The notes under the pieces: generated by a model
The model's database searches: none
The model's input: only the letters and a program-made list of their open reading frames with translations
Told to the model about the DNA's origin: nothing
Shown: positions 9,222 through 19,954 of the stretch, in pieces
Layout of the letters: each line of letters begins with the position of its first letter
Numbering within the stretch: the first letter of the stretch is position 1
Source of the DNA: Halomonas eurihalina
Lineage (GTDB): Bacteria; Pseudomonadota; Gammaproteobacteria; Pseudomonadales; Halomonadaceae
DNA length: 35,079 bases
Reading direction: 5' to 3'
Assembly (NCBI RefSeq): GCF_008274785.1
Contig: NZ_VTPU01000027.1
Location: forward strand, 1 to 35,079
Made by a program: the position numbers and the translations under genes

Positions 9222-9248
9222 CCTCCTGTACAGCGGTCGCATATTGTA
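9222..9248 (-). promoter_or_regulatory. tatD -10 box and ribosome binding site
   Basis: On the minus strand TACAAT (9248-9243) is a good sigma-70 -10 box and is followed by AGGAGG (9227-9222), 8 bases before a TTG codon at 9213. Transcription from here would begin near 9236, excluding the in-frame ATG at 9273. No convincing -35 box is seen. A TACACT hexamer on the plus strand (9292-9297) may be the -10 box for uup. Confidence 0.5.
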
Positions 9249-9327
9249 CCCGGCGAGTGCGGGATGGGGCCACGTCGGGGCGGTCATACGTTACACTAGC
9301 GGCCTCGATGAACCTGGAGGTGTGTGA

Positions 9328-11268
<1,941 letters not shown>

Positions 11269-11295
11269 GCGGCGCCATGGCGGCTTCCCGGAAGT

Positions 11296-11317
11296 GCCTG
11301 GCCAGAGATGGCCAGGC
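11296..11317 (+). terminator. Hairpin after uup, no T-tract
   Basis: A perfect 8-bp stem, GCCTGGCC (11296-11303) with GGCCAGGC (11310-11317), and a 6-base loop lie 27 bases after the uup stop. No T-run follows, so it may stabilise the 3' end or assist termination rather than be a classical intrinsic terminator. Confidence 0.45.
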
Positions 11318-11443
11318 GATCGGTGATGAGCTGAATCCGGCAGAAGGCCGATGGAAGGCGTTAGAACGATTAACAATACGCTCCGCCAGGGGCGGCATCA
11401 GAGGCAGGGTGAAGCCCATCCCTGCGGAGCGGTAAAAAGGCTC

Positions 11444-11905
11444 TTACTCGGCACTTTCCTTGCCATCCTCGCCGGTGCCGACGCGCACGGCCAGGACATC
11501 GCACTTGGCGCCATGTAGAACGCCAGTGGAGGTCGAGCCCAGCAATAGAGCGAAGCCGTGACGGCCATGCGAGCCGACCACGATCAGGTCGACCCCTTGA
11601 TCATCGGCGAAGCGGTGAATCTCGGTATCGGGCATGCCGACCATGACGTGCTGGTTTTCGCGCGGCACCTGGGAATCGGCAATCTCGGCGAGGCGCTGCT
11701 TGGCGTGTTCGTCGAGCTGGTCCTGGATGCTGGTGAGATCCATGGGAATATCACCGCCATAGGCGAAGCCCAACGGCTCCAGGGTGTGCATGATGGACAG
11801 CTTGGCGTGGTTGCGGTCGGCGATATGCATCGCGCGTTCCAGAACCTTTTGGGAGTCCTTGGTCAGATCGACGGCGACCAGGATATGACGATATTCGTTG
11901 CTCAT
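11444..11905 (-). CDS. Universal stress protein (UspA family)
   Basis: Cytoplasmic single-domain Usp fold of 153 residues. The start EYRHILVAVDLTKDSQKVLERAMHIA is the family's first strand and helix. The C-terminal IVVGSHGRHGFALLLGSTSTGVLHGAKCDVLAVRV carries the glycine-rich loop that in some members binds ATP; here the spacing between the glycines is one residue shorter than the ATP-binding G-x2-G-x9-G consensus, as in several gammaproteobacterial UspA proteins. The precise role is unknown; such proteins are induced by stress and starvation. It is a single gene with a sigma-70-like promoter just upstream, divergent from the membrane-anchored protein at 12054. The short C-terminal tail is acidic. 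Confidence 0.93.
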   Translation of the reverse strand: MSNEYRHILVAVDLTKDSQKVLERAMHIADRNHAKLSIMHTLEPLGFAYGGDIPMDLTSIQDQLDEHAKQRLAEIADSQVPRENQHVMVGMPDTEIHRFADDQGVDLIVVGSHGRHGFALLLGSTSTGVLHGAKCDVLAVRVGTGEDGKESAE

Positions 11906-11952
11906 GTTGCATTCTCCGCGGCGGTGTCCAACGGTGTTGGTGACTGCCTTCC

Positions 11953-11981
11953 ACTCTAGGATGCCAGGGACGACAAGACAA
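11953..11981 (-). promoter_or_regulatory. Sigma-70-like promoter of the universal stress protein gene
   Basis: On the minus strand TTGTCT (11981-11976) and TAGAGT (11958-11953) are separated by exactly 17 bases and lie about 48 bases before the usp start codon. Both hexamers match four of six consensus positions. Confidence 0.55.
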
Positions 11982-12005
11982 CGACTTGCATCAATACGGA
12001 AGCGC

Positions 12006-12026
12006 GGAATAACGACGCATTATTCC
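12006..12026. promoter_or_regulatory. Inverted repeat in the usp/12054 divergent region
   Basis: GGAATAA (12006-12012) and TTATTCC (12020-12026) form a perfect 7-bp dyad with a 7-base spacer. It lies 27 bases before the gene at 12054 and upstream of the usp promoter. It could be an operator or an mRNA leader hairpin. Confidence 0.4.
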
Positions 12027-12053
12027 CACTTCCCGGACAAGCAGGATGAACGA

Positions 12054-12602
12054 ATGCTCTGGTTGATCATTCTTGGAGTGGTGGGGCTGGTGTTTGCCCC
12101 GGCGATGTGGCTGCGCCCCAGCCCGCGGCAGCAGCGCGTGACGGGGCTGCGTGACCTCGCCCGGGAACGTGGGGTCGCCGTGCGACTCGAGAGATCGCCG
12201 CTGCACGAGGGCGGCGATACCCTGCCGGCCTACCGGTGGCGCTATCCGCCCCAGCGTCCTGGTCCCGATTTCCTGCTGGTACGCGATGCCGTGGCCAGCC
12301 AGGCGCTCAAGCCCTTCCTGCCAGGATGGCGCTGGCGCGTGGAGCCGCTGCGGCCACTGCCGGAAACGGCGCATCATCGATTGGAGGTCCTGCTGGAGAG
12401 CCTGCCGGAAGACACCGTGGTGGTCGAGTCGAGCGCGGCCAGTCTGACGCTGTGGTGGGATGAGTCCTGCCCGAACGAGGCGTTCGCCGATCTCGACGAG
12501 CGCATGAAAGCGTTGAGCGACGACCTGGGTGGGCGCCCGGACTATCCCGAGGCCCATCGTCGTGCGCAGCTACCCAACGTACCGCCCTCCGTTGGCGGTT
12601 AG
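12054..12602 (+). CDS. Membrane-anchored protein of unknown function
   Basis: A 182-residue protein with one N-terminal membrane helix (LWLIILGVVGLVFAPAMWL) directly followed by a basic PSPRQQR segment, so the C-terminal part should face the cytoplasm. The soluble part has RVTGLRDLARERGVAVRLERSP and a tryptophan-rich LPGWRWRVEPLRPLPE, then an acidic tail. Similar small proteins exist in pseudomonads and halomonads and are sometimes loosely named YajC; I see no YajC domain. The ATG at 12054 is chosen because AGGA is 7 bases upstream and the membrane helix begins there, although the frame is open upstream to 11898. Convergent with slyA. Confidence 0.78.
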   Translation: MLWLIILGVVGLVFAPAMWLRPSPRQQRVTGLRDLARERGVAVRLERSPLHEGGDTLPAYRWRYPPQRPGPDFLLVRDAVASQALKPFLPGWRWRVEPLRPLPETAHHRLEVLLESLPEDTVVVESSAASLTLWWDESCPNEAFADLDERMKALSDDLGGRPDYPEAHRRAQLPNVPPSVGG

Positions 12603-12606
12603 GCGA

Positions 12607-13047
12607 TTAGCCTTCCTCGCGCTCCTGGATCGCCAGCCCATTGGCCTCGATGCGCGACAGCAGGTCGATGAGCTGGTCGACCTCGGCCTCGTCGAGGCCC
12701 TCCAGCATTTCCTTCCTTGCTTGGGTGACGACGGTCTCTATGCGCTCGAGCAAGGGCGTGGCCTTGTCGGTCAGGAAGATGCGCTTGGCGCGCCGGTCCT
12801 GGCCACAGGGGCGGCGCTCGATCAAGCCCTGTTCGGAGAGCTGGTCGAGTGTGCGGACCAGGGATGGCGCCTCGACACCGATGGCCCTGGCCAGGTCGCA
12901 CTGGGCCTGGTCATTACCCATCTTCCATAGGTGATAGAGCGTGACCCAGCGCGTCTGAGTCAGGCCGTCGGGGGCCAAGCGCCGGTCGATGATGGCGCGC
13001 CACAAGCGTGGCACGCGGGCGAGCTGAAAGCCGATGTTCTGATGCAT
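12607..13047 (-). CDS. slyA: SlyA-type MarR family transcriptional regulator
   Basis: Dimeric winged-helix DNA-binding protein of 146 residues. ARVPRLWRAIIDRRLAPDGLTQTRWVTLYHL, then QCDLARAIGVEAPSLVRTLDQLSEQGLIERRPCGQDRRAKRIFLT, match E. coli and Salmonella SlyA closely; the recognition helix is around EAPSLVRTLDQL and the wing holds DRRAKR. SlyA-type regulators counteract H-NS silencing or respond to small aromatic ligands. Which genes this one controls cannot be read here. It has its own well-formed promoter upstream and lies downstream of the gene at 14361 on the same strand, with 75 bases between. Confidence 0.87.
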   Translation of the reverse strand: MHQNIGFQLARVPRLWRAIIDRRLAPDGLTQTRWVTLYHLWKMGNDQAQCDLARAIGVEAPSLVRTLDQLSEQGLIERRPCGQDRRAKRIFLTDKATPLLERIETVVTQARKEMLEGLDEAEVDQLIDLLSRIEANGLAIQEREEG

Positions 13048-13077
13048 GGCACGTCTACGTTGAAGAAACCTGTCGGG

Positions 13078-13106
13078 ATTGTCTGAAGCCCTAGCGTGGA
13101 ATGCAA
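13078..13106 (-). promoter_or_regulatory. Sigma-70-like promoter of slyA
   Basis: On the minus strand TTGCAT (13106-13101) and GACAAT (13083-13078) are spaced by 17 bases. The hexamers match four and five of six consensus positions, and the start codon is about 31 bases downstream of the -10 box. Confidence 0.6.
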
Positions 13107-13122
13107 CCTTATGGTTTGAAGG

Positions 13123-14361
13123 CTACTCACTATCCTCCGGGGTAGGGGTGGCGTCGTCAACGGTATTTTGACCATTGGAAGTGGCGGCGTCCTCGGGGCG
13201 CGCCACCAACCGGCGCACGTCCAGGCCGGGAAGCCCAATGGGAGAGTCGATACGTCCGTCGGCCAGGGTGGCTGTTGTCGTATCGGTTGCCACCTGGAAT
13301 CGCAGCACGCCAAGGCGTTGACCGCTGGCCGTCATCACGTCGATGCGCCATTGGCCGGCGCTGTGTTCAGGGAAATTGCGCTTATGGGTCCAGGCTCGGT
13401 AGCCCTGCTCGCGTCCCCCCTGGATCTCGATCGGGATGCGGTCGATCAGTTCGCCGTCGTGGCGCCATTCATGCACGATCTCCTCGCGCAGCCCCCTGGG
13501 AGCGTGGATGGCGGTATAGGCATACAGGCCATGACCGCCCAGGGCCTCGGGTGTCAGGCGCAGCTGGCCTTGTGGCGATCGGGCCTCGACATTGAAACCT
13601 GGCGAGAGGGCGCTGCCCGAGATCCATAGACTGGCCGGCGGGACCCAGACCCTGCCGGCCCAGGCGACTCCGGCCAGCAGTGGCAGCAGGGCCAGCATGA
13701 GCAGCCAGCGGCGTGCCGTCATGGGGCGCAGCAGATGCAGCAGGCTCGGCAGGCTGAAGATCACCGTGGCCGCGAGCGCCAGCAGCAGGCTCTGGCCGGT
13801 GGTCAGATGCAATAGCGTTGGCAGGGTTACCAGAACCACCAGGAAGACGCACTGGGCGTGGAAGGCGAAGTAGAGTCCCCGATGGCGCTCGGCGAGTCTA
13901 TAGTAGAACGGGTCGAGTATCGAGAATATCGCCAGCGCCACCATCGACAGGGTGAAGAGCGCCTGGCCGCTGGTCCATACCGTGGTTGCCAGCAGAAAGG
14001 GCAGGGTGAAGAAGAGTGTCTCCTGGTGCACCATCTGGGCGATGAAGGTTGTCACGCCGCGCGGCAGAGTCGGGTAGCCACGTTGGGCCAGAAAGCGGCC
14101 GATCAGGCTTTCCGAAAGCAGCAGGAGCCAGGTCAGCAGCATGCTCAGGGTCAGCATAGCGCCGAGCCATTGCTGGCGCTCGACCAGGAAAAAGCTGCCG
14201 GCACCGGCCAGGAAGGCCATCGGTGGCCAGAGCCAGCTCCAGGGACGGATTCTCGCGGCGATGCGCTCGATGCGCTGTTCCCAGGCACCCACTCGGGAGG
14301 CGCCGGCGGGGCCTGGCTCTGGGCGGTGAGGCGGTCCGCTAATGGGACGATTCGGTGACAT
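13123..14361 (-). CDS. Membrane protein with DUF5924-like and DUF2914-like domains
   Basis: A 412-residue protein. After a Pro-rich cytoplasmic start come about seven hydrophobic helices (about residues 43-240), including FLVERQQWLGAMLTLSMLLTWLLLL and QMVHQETLFFTLPFLLATTVWTSGQALF. The second part is a soluble beta domain with VHEWRHDGELIDRIPIEIQGGREQGYRAWTHKRNF and GQWRIDVMTASGQRLGVLRFQV, the pattern I associate with DUF2914; the N-terminal part matches DUF5924. The function of both is unknown. The beta domain most likely sits in the periplasm. The C-terminal tail is low-complexity and acidic. Divergent from fadB. Confidence 0.78.
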   Translation of the reverse strand: MSPNRPISGPPHRPEPGPAGASRVGAWEQRIERIAARIRPWSWLWPPMAFLAGAGSFFLVERQQWLGAMLTLSMLLTWLLLLSESLIGRFLAQRGYPTLPRGVTTFIAQMVHQETLFFTLPFLLATTVWTSGQALFTLSMVALAIFSILDPFYYRLAERHRGLYFAFHAQCVFLVVLVTLPTLLHLTTGQSLLLALAATVIFSLPSLLHLLRPMTARRWLLMLALLPLLAGVAWAGRVWVPPASLWISGSALSPGFNVEARSPQGQLRLTPEALGGHGLYAYTAIHAPRGLREEIVHEWRHDGELIDRIPIEIQGGREQGYRAWTHKRNFPEHSAGQWRIDVMTASGQRLGVLRFQVATDTTTATLADGRIDSPIGLPGLDVRRLVARPEDAATSNGQNTVDDATPTPEDSE

Positions 14362-14397
14362 GGGCGCAGTCTAACAGCTTGTCGTATCGATCGGGGA

Positions 14398-14419
14398 AAA
14401 CGCCGCCGACGCGGCGTTT
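14398..14419. other. Perfect hairpin in the 14361/fadB intergenic region
   Basis: AAACGCCGC (14398-14406) and GCGGCGTTT (14411-14419) form a perfect 9-bp stem with a 4-base loop, without a T-tract. It sits 36 bases upstream of the divergent membrane-protein start and could insulate the two promoters or be a leader structure. Confidence 0.4.
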
Positions 14420-14462
14420 GGGGGCTTGACGTGACGCTGGTAGTGGACCAAGCTGTCACGAA

Positions 14463-14478
14463 TCAAACGGCCGTATGA
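14463..14478. promoter_or_regulatory. Operator-like palindrome upstream of fadBA
   Basis: TCAAACGGCCGTATGA is a 16-base palindrome with seven of eight pairs matched. It lies 22 bases before the fadB start codon and overlaps a possible -10 (TATGAA). The position suits a repressor of fatty-acid degradation; which regulator binds is not known. Confidence 0.4.
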
Positions 14479-14500
14479 ATTCCTGCACGGAGATTCGTGG

Positions 14501-16684
14501 ATGATCTATCAAGGCAATGCCATCTCGGTGGCGCGCGATGACGAAGGCATCGCGACCCTGACCTTCGACTTGAAGGATGAGTCGGTCAACAAGCTGTCCA
14601 GCGCTGTGGTCCAGGAACTGGAGCAGGCGCTGGAGGCGCTGCGTGGCGAATCCGACATCGCAGGCCTGGTGCTGGCCAGTGCCAAGGACGCCTTCATCGT
14701 CGGCGCCGACATCACCGAGTTTCACGGCTTGTTCGCCAAGGGCGAGGGTGAGATCCAGAGCATGCTCGAGCAGGTGCACGGGATCTTCAACGGTCTCGAG
14801 GACCTGCCTTTCCCCACGGTCAGTGCCATCAACGGCCTGGCCCTGGGGGGCGGCTGCGAGGTAACGTTGGCCACCGATTTTCGCGTGATGAGTGAGACCG
14901 CCAAGATCGGCCTGCCCGAGACCAAGCTCGGCATCCTGCCCGGCTGGGGCGGCTGTGTGCGCCTGCCGCGGCTGATCGGCGCTGACAACGCCATCGAGTG
15001 GATCGCCGGCGGTACCGAGAATCGTGCCGATGCCTGCCTGTCGGTCGGCGCGGTCGACGCCGTAGTGCCGCCCGAGTTTCTCGAGGCAGCGGCGCGCGAC
15101 ATTCTGAATCGGGCCCGGAGCGGCGAACTCGATTACCAGGCGCGTCGCACGGAAAAATGCAGCCCCCTGGGCCTCGACGCCATCGAGCAGATGATGGCCT
15201 TCGAGACGGCCAAGGGCTATGTGGCCGGCAAGGCCGGGCCGCATTATCCGGCGCCGATCGAGGCGATCAAGGTCATCCAGAAGGGAGCGGGCGAGGAGCG
15301 CGCCCGGGCCCAGGCCATCGAAGCCAAGGCGTTCGGCAAGCTGGCGCTCACCGATGTCTGCTACAACCTGGTGGGCCTCTTCCTCAACGATCAGGTGGTC
15401 AAGAAGAAGGGTGGCCAGTACGCGAAACAGTCGGCGCCCGTGGAGCGAGCCGGGGTGCTCGGCGCGGGCATCATGGGCGGCGGCATCGCCTACCAGAGTG
15501 CCTCCAAGGGCACGCCGATCCTGATGAAGGACATCAAGGACGAGGCTATCGAACTGGGGCTCAAGGAGGCCCGCAAGCTGTTCGCCAAGCAGGTGGAGCG
15601 TGGCAAGCTCTCCAACGAGCAGATGGCCGAGCAGCTCAGTAACATCCGGCCGACGCTTTCCTATGGCGACTTCGCCCACATCGACCTGGTGGTCGAGGCG
15701 GTGGTCGAGAACCCCAAGGTCAAGGGGGCGGTGCTCGCCGAGGTCGAGGAGAACGTGGGCGAGGACACCATCCTCACCTCCAATACCTCGACCATCTCGA
15801 TCACCCGACTCGCCGAGAACCTGAAGCGGCCCGAGAATTTCTGCGGCATGCACTTCTTCAACCCGGTGCATCGCATGCCGCTGGTCGAAGTCATCCGCGG
15901 TGAAAAGACCGGAGACGGCGCCGTGGCCGCGACCGTGGCCTACGCCCGCAAGATGGGCAAGACGCCCATCGTGGTCAATGATTGCCCGGGCTTTCTGGTC
16001 AACCGCGTGCTCTTCCCCTATTTCGGCGGCTTCAGCCAACTGATGGCCGCCGGGGCTGACTTCCAGCGCGTCGACAAGGTGATGGAGAAGTTCGGCTGGC
16101 CGATGGGCCCGGCCTACCTGCTCGACGTGGTGGGCATGGACACCGCCGTGCACGCCGGTGAGGTGATGGCCGAGGGCTTCCCGGAGCGCATGGGGAGCCT
16201 GGGCGGCGCCGGGAATGAGGGCAAGAGTGCCATCCAGGTGATGTTCGACAATGAGCGTCTGGGGCAGAAGAACGCCAAGGGCTTCTACGCCTACGAAGAG
16301 GACAAGAAAGGCAAGCCCAGGAAGGTCCGCGACGAGGCGGCCATCGAACTGGTCAAGGGCATTGCCGAGTCGGGCCGCGAGTTTTCCGACGAGGACATCA
16401 TCGCGTGGATGATGACGCCCCTGTGCCTGGAGACCGTGCGTTGCCTGGAGGATGGCATTGTCGGCACGCCGGCCGAGGCCGACATGGCGCTGATCTATGG
16501 CATCGGCTTCCCGCCGTTCCGGGGTGGTGCGCTGCGCTATATCGACGCCATGGGGCTGGAGGCGTTCGTTGCCCAGGCCGATGAGCTGGCCGCCGAACTC
16601 GGGGCGCTCTACGCGCCGACCGACAGGCTGCGCGAGATGGCGCGCAACGGCGAGCGCTTTTATCAGGATGCCGCCGAGGCCTGA
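14501..16684 (+). CDS. fadB: Fatty acid oxidation complex subunit alpha FadB
   Basis: Multifunctional subunit of the beta-oxidation complex, 727 residues (E. coli 729). The N-terminal enoyl-CoA hydratase/isomerase domain has the oxyanion-hole segment VGADITEF and the two catalytic glutamates, E120 (GGGCE) and E140 ([15 protein letters not shown]), equivalent to E. coli E119 and E139. The 3-hydroxyacyl-CoA dehydrogenase part begins with the NAD loop [17 protein letters not shown] near residue 318 and has catalytic His451 in [17 protein letters not shown]. The protein hydrates trans-2-enoyl-CoA and oxidises L-3-hydroxyacyl-CoA. GGAG lies 8 bases before the ATG. It is co-transcribed with fadA (57 bases between). 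Confidence 0.97.
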   Translation: MIYQGNAISVARDDEGIATLTFDLKDESVNKLSSAVVQELEQALEALRGESDIAGLVLASAKDAFIVGADITEFHGLFAKGEGEIQSMLEQVHGIFNGLEDLPFPTVSAINGLALGGGCEVTLATDFRVMSETAKIGLPETKLGILPGWGGCVRLPRLIGADNAIEWIAGGTENRADACLSVGAVDAVVPPEFLEAAARDILNRARSGELDYQARRTEKCSPLGLDAIEQMMAFETAKGYVAGKAGPHYPAPIEAIKVIQKGAGEERARAQAIEAKAFGKLALTDVCYNLVGLFLNDQVVKKKGGQYAKQSAPVERAGVLGAGIMGGGIAYQSASKGTPILMKDIKDEAIELGLKEARKLFAKQVERGKLSNEQMAEQLSNIRPTLSYGDFAHIDLVVEAVVENPKVKGAVLAEVEENVGEDTILTSNTSTISITRLAENLKRPENFCGMHFFNPVHRMPLVEVIRGEKTGDGAVAATVAYARKMGKTPIVVNDCPGFLVNRVLFPYFGGFSQLMAAGADFQRVDKVMEKFGWPMGPAYLLDVVGMDTAVHAGEVMAEGFPERMGSLGGAGNEGKSAIQVMFDNERLGQKNAKGFYAYEEDKKGKPRKVRDEAAIELVKGIAESGREFSDEDIIAWMMTPLCLETVRCLEDGIVGTPAEADMALIYGIGFPPFRGGALRYIDAMGLEAFVAQADELAAELGALYAPTDRLREMARNGERFYQDAAEA

Positions 16685-17920
<1,236 letters not shown>

Positions 17921-17959
17921 CGGCAGGCTCGCGGCTTCCGGCATCGCGCTCCGCGCACG

Positions 17960-17987
17960 AACGGCACTCCAGTGGGGTGCCGTTTCT
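17960..17987 (+). terminator. Intrinsic terminator of fadBA
   Basis: AACGGCACTCC (17960-17970) pairs with GGGGTGCCGTT (17974-17984), with one G-T pair and a 3-base loop, and runs into a T-rich TTTCTT tail. It lies 39 bases after the fadA stop. From here to the pyrophosphatase gene at 18163 I see no gene, only a second hairpin. Confidence 0.75.
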
Positions 17988-18117
17988 TCGTGAGGCGATG
18001 ACAGGAAGAGGCGCCATCAGGCATGCCGCGACCCTCTGGGAGGCGCCGGACCGGATGAAGGGAAGTGGAACGAGGCTGCCCTGACGAGCGTGGCGCCTCA
18101 GGTGCCTTGTGACTGTC

Positions 18118-18138
18118 GCGGCGTCCTCGGGACGCCGC
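18118..18138 (-). terminator. Hairpin after the pyrophosphatase gene, no T-tract
   Basis: GCGGCGTCC (18118-18126) and GGACGCCGC (18130-18138) form a perfect 9-bp stem with a TCG loop, 24 bases beyond the end of the minus-strand gene. No T-run follows on either strand. Confidence 0.45.
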
Positions 18139-18162
18139 TCGAGCAAGGGAATGCCATGGACA

Positions 18163-18753
18163 TCATTTCGCCTGATAAGCCTCGAAGGCCTGGCTCAGTA
18201 TCTCGCGGGCCTCGCTGGCGTCGCCGAAGCCGTTCAGCTCGATGTCGCCGCCCTCCGGCAGGTTCTTGTAGACACGGAAGAAGGCGTTGAGCCGTTCGAC
18301 CTGCATGTCCGGAAGATCATCCATCCCTTCGACATCGGCATAGGTGGGGTCCACATCATCGGTGGGGACGGCGATGATCTTGTCGTCGGCCTCTCCGTCA
18401 TCGACCATCCGCAGCACGCCGATGGCCCGGACCTCGATCACCGCTCCGGGGTAGATGCTGTCGCGGGTCAGCACGAGCGCATCCAAGGGGTCGCCGTCTC
18501 CCCCGGCCGAGCTTGTGATGGAGCCATAGTTGGCGGGGTAGCGGACCGGCATCGAGACGTAGCGGTCGACGATCAGCTGGCCGTGTTCGGCATTGATCTC
18601 ATACTTGGTGAAGCTGCCGGCCGGGATCTCGTTGACCACATGAAAGCTGGCCGGGGCGTCATCGGGTTGTGGGTAATCGAAGACATTCTGGGCCTGGATA
18701 GAAGGGGCGACCAGAAGGCTGGCGGCGATCAGGCAAGACGCAATGGGCTTCAT
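18163..18753 (-). CDS. Exported family I inorganic pyrophosphatase
   Basis: A 196-residue enzyme predicted to hydrolyse pyrophosphate to two phosphates. The active-site motif DGDPLDALV carries metal ligands D86, D88 and D91. NEIPAGSFTKYEIN, LIVDRYVSMPVRYPANYGSI and MVDDGEADDKIIAVP match family I (E. coli Ppa type). Unusually, a typical signal peptide precedes it: MKPIASCLIAASLLVAPSIQA, with cleavage expected after A21. The enzyme should therefore work in the periplasm, not in the usual cytoplasmic role. The ATG at 18753 is chosen because the signal peptide starts there, with GAGG just upstream; the 12 codons before it look like leader sequence. It has its own transcript downstream of the flavodoxin-like gene's region, on the same strand, oriented away from it. 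Confidence 0.9.
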   Translation of the reverse strand: MKPIASCLIAASLLVAPSIQAQNVFDYPQPDDAPASFHVVNEIPAGSFTKYEINAEHGQLIVDRYVSMPVRYPANYGSITSSAGGDGDPLDALVLTRDSIYPGAVIEVRAIGVLRMVDDGEADDKIIAVPTDDVDPTYADVEGMDDLPDMQVERLNAFFRVYKNLPEGGDIELNGFGDASEAREILSQAFEAYQAK

Positions 18754-18828
18754 GGGACCTCGCGAGGTGGTGAACGATTCGGGTGTCACACCCTAGTGCC
18801 TCGCGATGACAGGGCCATGACGTCGGGG

Positions 18829-19290
18829 CTACAGAACCCCCGCCTCCAAACCGGCGGCCAGGGTCAGGGCCAGTTCTTCTACCCGGGCCTCGAAGTCATC
18901 CTGCCATTCGCCTCTCAGCGTCAGCGGTTCCTGCACCCATCTCCAGCCCAGTCCGGTGACGATGCTCTCCACGGCGCGCCGTGTGCCGGTGCCGTCTCGG
19001 CCGGCCCGGATGTAGAGCGCGCAGGGCAGGCCTTGTTGCTTTTCCAGTACCGGGTAGTAGCTACGGTCGAAGAAATCCTTGAGGGCGCCGCTCATGTAGC
19101 CGAGGTTTTCGGTGGTGCCGAGCAGGAGAGCGTCGCATGCCAGGATATCCTCGGGTCCGGCTTCCAGCGGAGGCCTGGTGATCACTTCCACACCTTCGAC
19201 ATCGGGATGGCGAGCCCCTCGGTCGGCGGCATCGCGCAGGCGTCGGGTATTGTCGGAAGGCGCATGGGCCACGATCAGCAAGCGTTTCAT
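18829..19290 (-). CDS. Flavodoxin-like NAD(P)H-dependent oxidoreductase
   Basis: A 153-residue flavodoxin-fold protein. LLIVAHAPSDNTRRLRDAADRGA is the FMN phosphate-binding loop region, ACDALLLGTTENLGYMSGALKDFFDRSYYPV holds the second FMN loop with the typical GYMSGALKDFFDR motif, and CALYIRAGRDGTGTRRAVESI the third. Family members are flavodoxins or NAD(P)H:quinone and FMN reductases, so the electron partner is not known. It lies 75 bases upstream of the pyrophosphatase gene on the same strand and could be co-transcribed with it. Confidence 0.83.
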   Translation of the reverse strand: MKRLLIVAHAPSDNTRRLRDAADRGARHPDVEGVEVITRPPLEAGPEDILACDALLLGTTENLGYMSGALKDFFDRSYYPVLEKQQGLPCALYIRAGRDGTGTRRAVESIVTGLGWRWVQEPLTLRGEWQDDFEARVEELALTLAAGLEAGVL

Positions 19291-19387
19291 TGGGCGCCTC
19301 CGGGTTGAAGAGTGTCGCTTGCGCCATCATGCCATGGGTGGAGGTCGTTGACAGGCTAATGGCATTTGCCGAGCCTTAAGACGATCA

Positions 19388-19407
19388 GAAACACGGCGCT
19401 GTGTTTC
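19388..19407. promoter_or_regulatory. 20-base near-perfect palindrome upstream of the PEBP gene
   Basis: GAAACACGGCGCTGTGTTTC has nine of ten pairs matched, with one G-T. It lies 34 bases before the start codon at 19442, downstream of a consensus -35-like TTGACA at about 19349. It could be a strong operator or an mRNA leader hairpin. Confidence 0.5.
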
Positions 19408-19441
19408 CCATCACGACATTATCTCAGGGAGATCAACGATC

Positions 19442-19918
19442 ATGGCCTTTGCATTGACGAACATGCGGGTGGAAAGCCCCGCCTTCACCGATCAGGGCGA
19501 GATTCCGGCACGCTACACCGGCGAAGGGGAGGATTTGTCGCCGGCGCTGTCCTGGCACGATGTGCCTGAGGGCACCAAGGGCTTTGCAGTGATCTGCCAC
19601 GATCCCGACGCGCCCCTGGTGGAGCATGGCGGCTACGGCTTCGTGCACTGGGTGCTCTATAACCTGCCGGGCTCCACCACCTCGCTCGAGGAAGCCACCT
19701 CCGAGGGGACCCGCGGGGTCAACCACTTCGGGCGCAACGGCTATGGCGGCCCCATGCCGCCGGAAGGGCATGGTGTTCATCAGTACTATTTCTGGGTGCT
19801 GGCGCTGGACAAGCCCACCGCCTTGCCCGAGGGCATTACCATGGCCGAACTGCTCAAGCAGGTCGAGCCACACCTGCTGGGCATGAACCGCCTGGTTGGC
19901 ACTTATCGCCGCGATTGA
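19442..19918 (+). CDS. YbhB/YbcL family phosphatidylethanolamine-binding-like protein
   Basis: A 158-residue protein of the PEBP/Raf-kinase-inhibitor family. The conserved ligand-pocket segments are present: SPALSWHDVPEGTKGFAVICHDPDAP, GGYGFVHWVLYNLP, GVNHFGRNGYGGPMPPEGHGVHQYYFWVLALD. There is no signal peptide, so it is cytoplasmic like E. coli YbhB. Bacterial members have no firmly known biochemical role. AGGGAGA lies about 8 bases before the ATG. The following retropepsin-like gene begins 36 bases later on the same strand, suggesting an operon. Confidence 0.93.
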   Translation: MAFALTNMRVESPAFTDQGEIPARYTGEGEDLSPALSWHDVPEGTKGFAVICHDPDAPLVEHGGYGFVHWVLYNLPGSTTSLEEATSEGTRGVNHFGRNGYGGPMPPEGHGVHQYYFWVLALDKPTALPEGITMAELLKQVEPHLLGMNRLVGTYRRD

Positions 19919-19954
19919 AACACGTGGCCTAAGGAAATAGCGCAAGGAGTCAGC

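Noticed and set aside
11898..12053. N-terminal extension of the membrane-anchored protein
   Set aside because: It overlaps the usp start region and promoter, lacks conserved content, and a good ribosome site precedes the ATG at 12054.
12054..12602. YajC (preprotein translocase subunit) as a name for this protein
   Set aside because: It has a single N-terminal helix like YajC, but the conserved YajC domain is absent and it is not beside tgt or secD.
17988..18117. Possible small gene between the fadBA terminator and the pyrophosphatase gene
   Set aside because: Short frames exist on both strands but lack ribosome sites and recognisable content.
19349..19354. Perfect TTGACA as a -35 box for the PEBP gene
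   Set aside because: No acceptable -10 box lies 16-18 bases downstream, so I do not call a promoter there.
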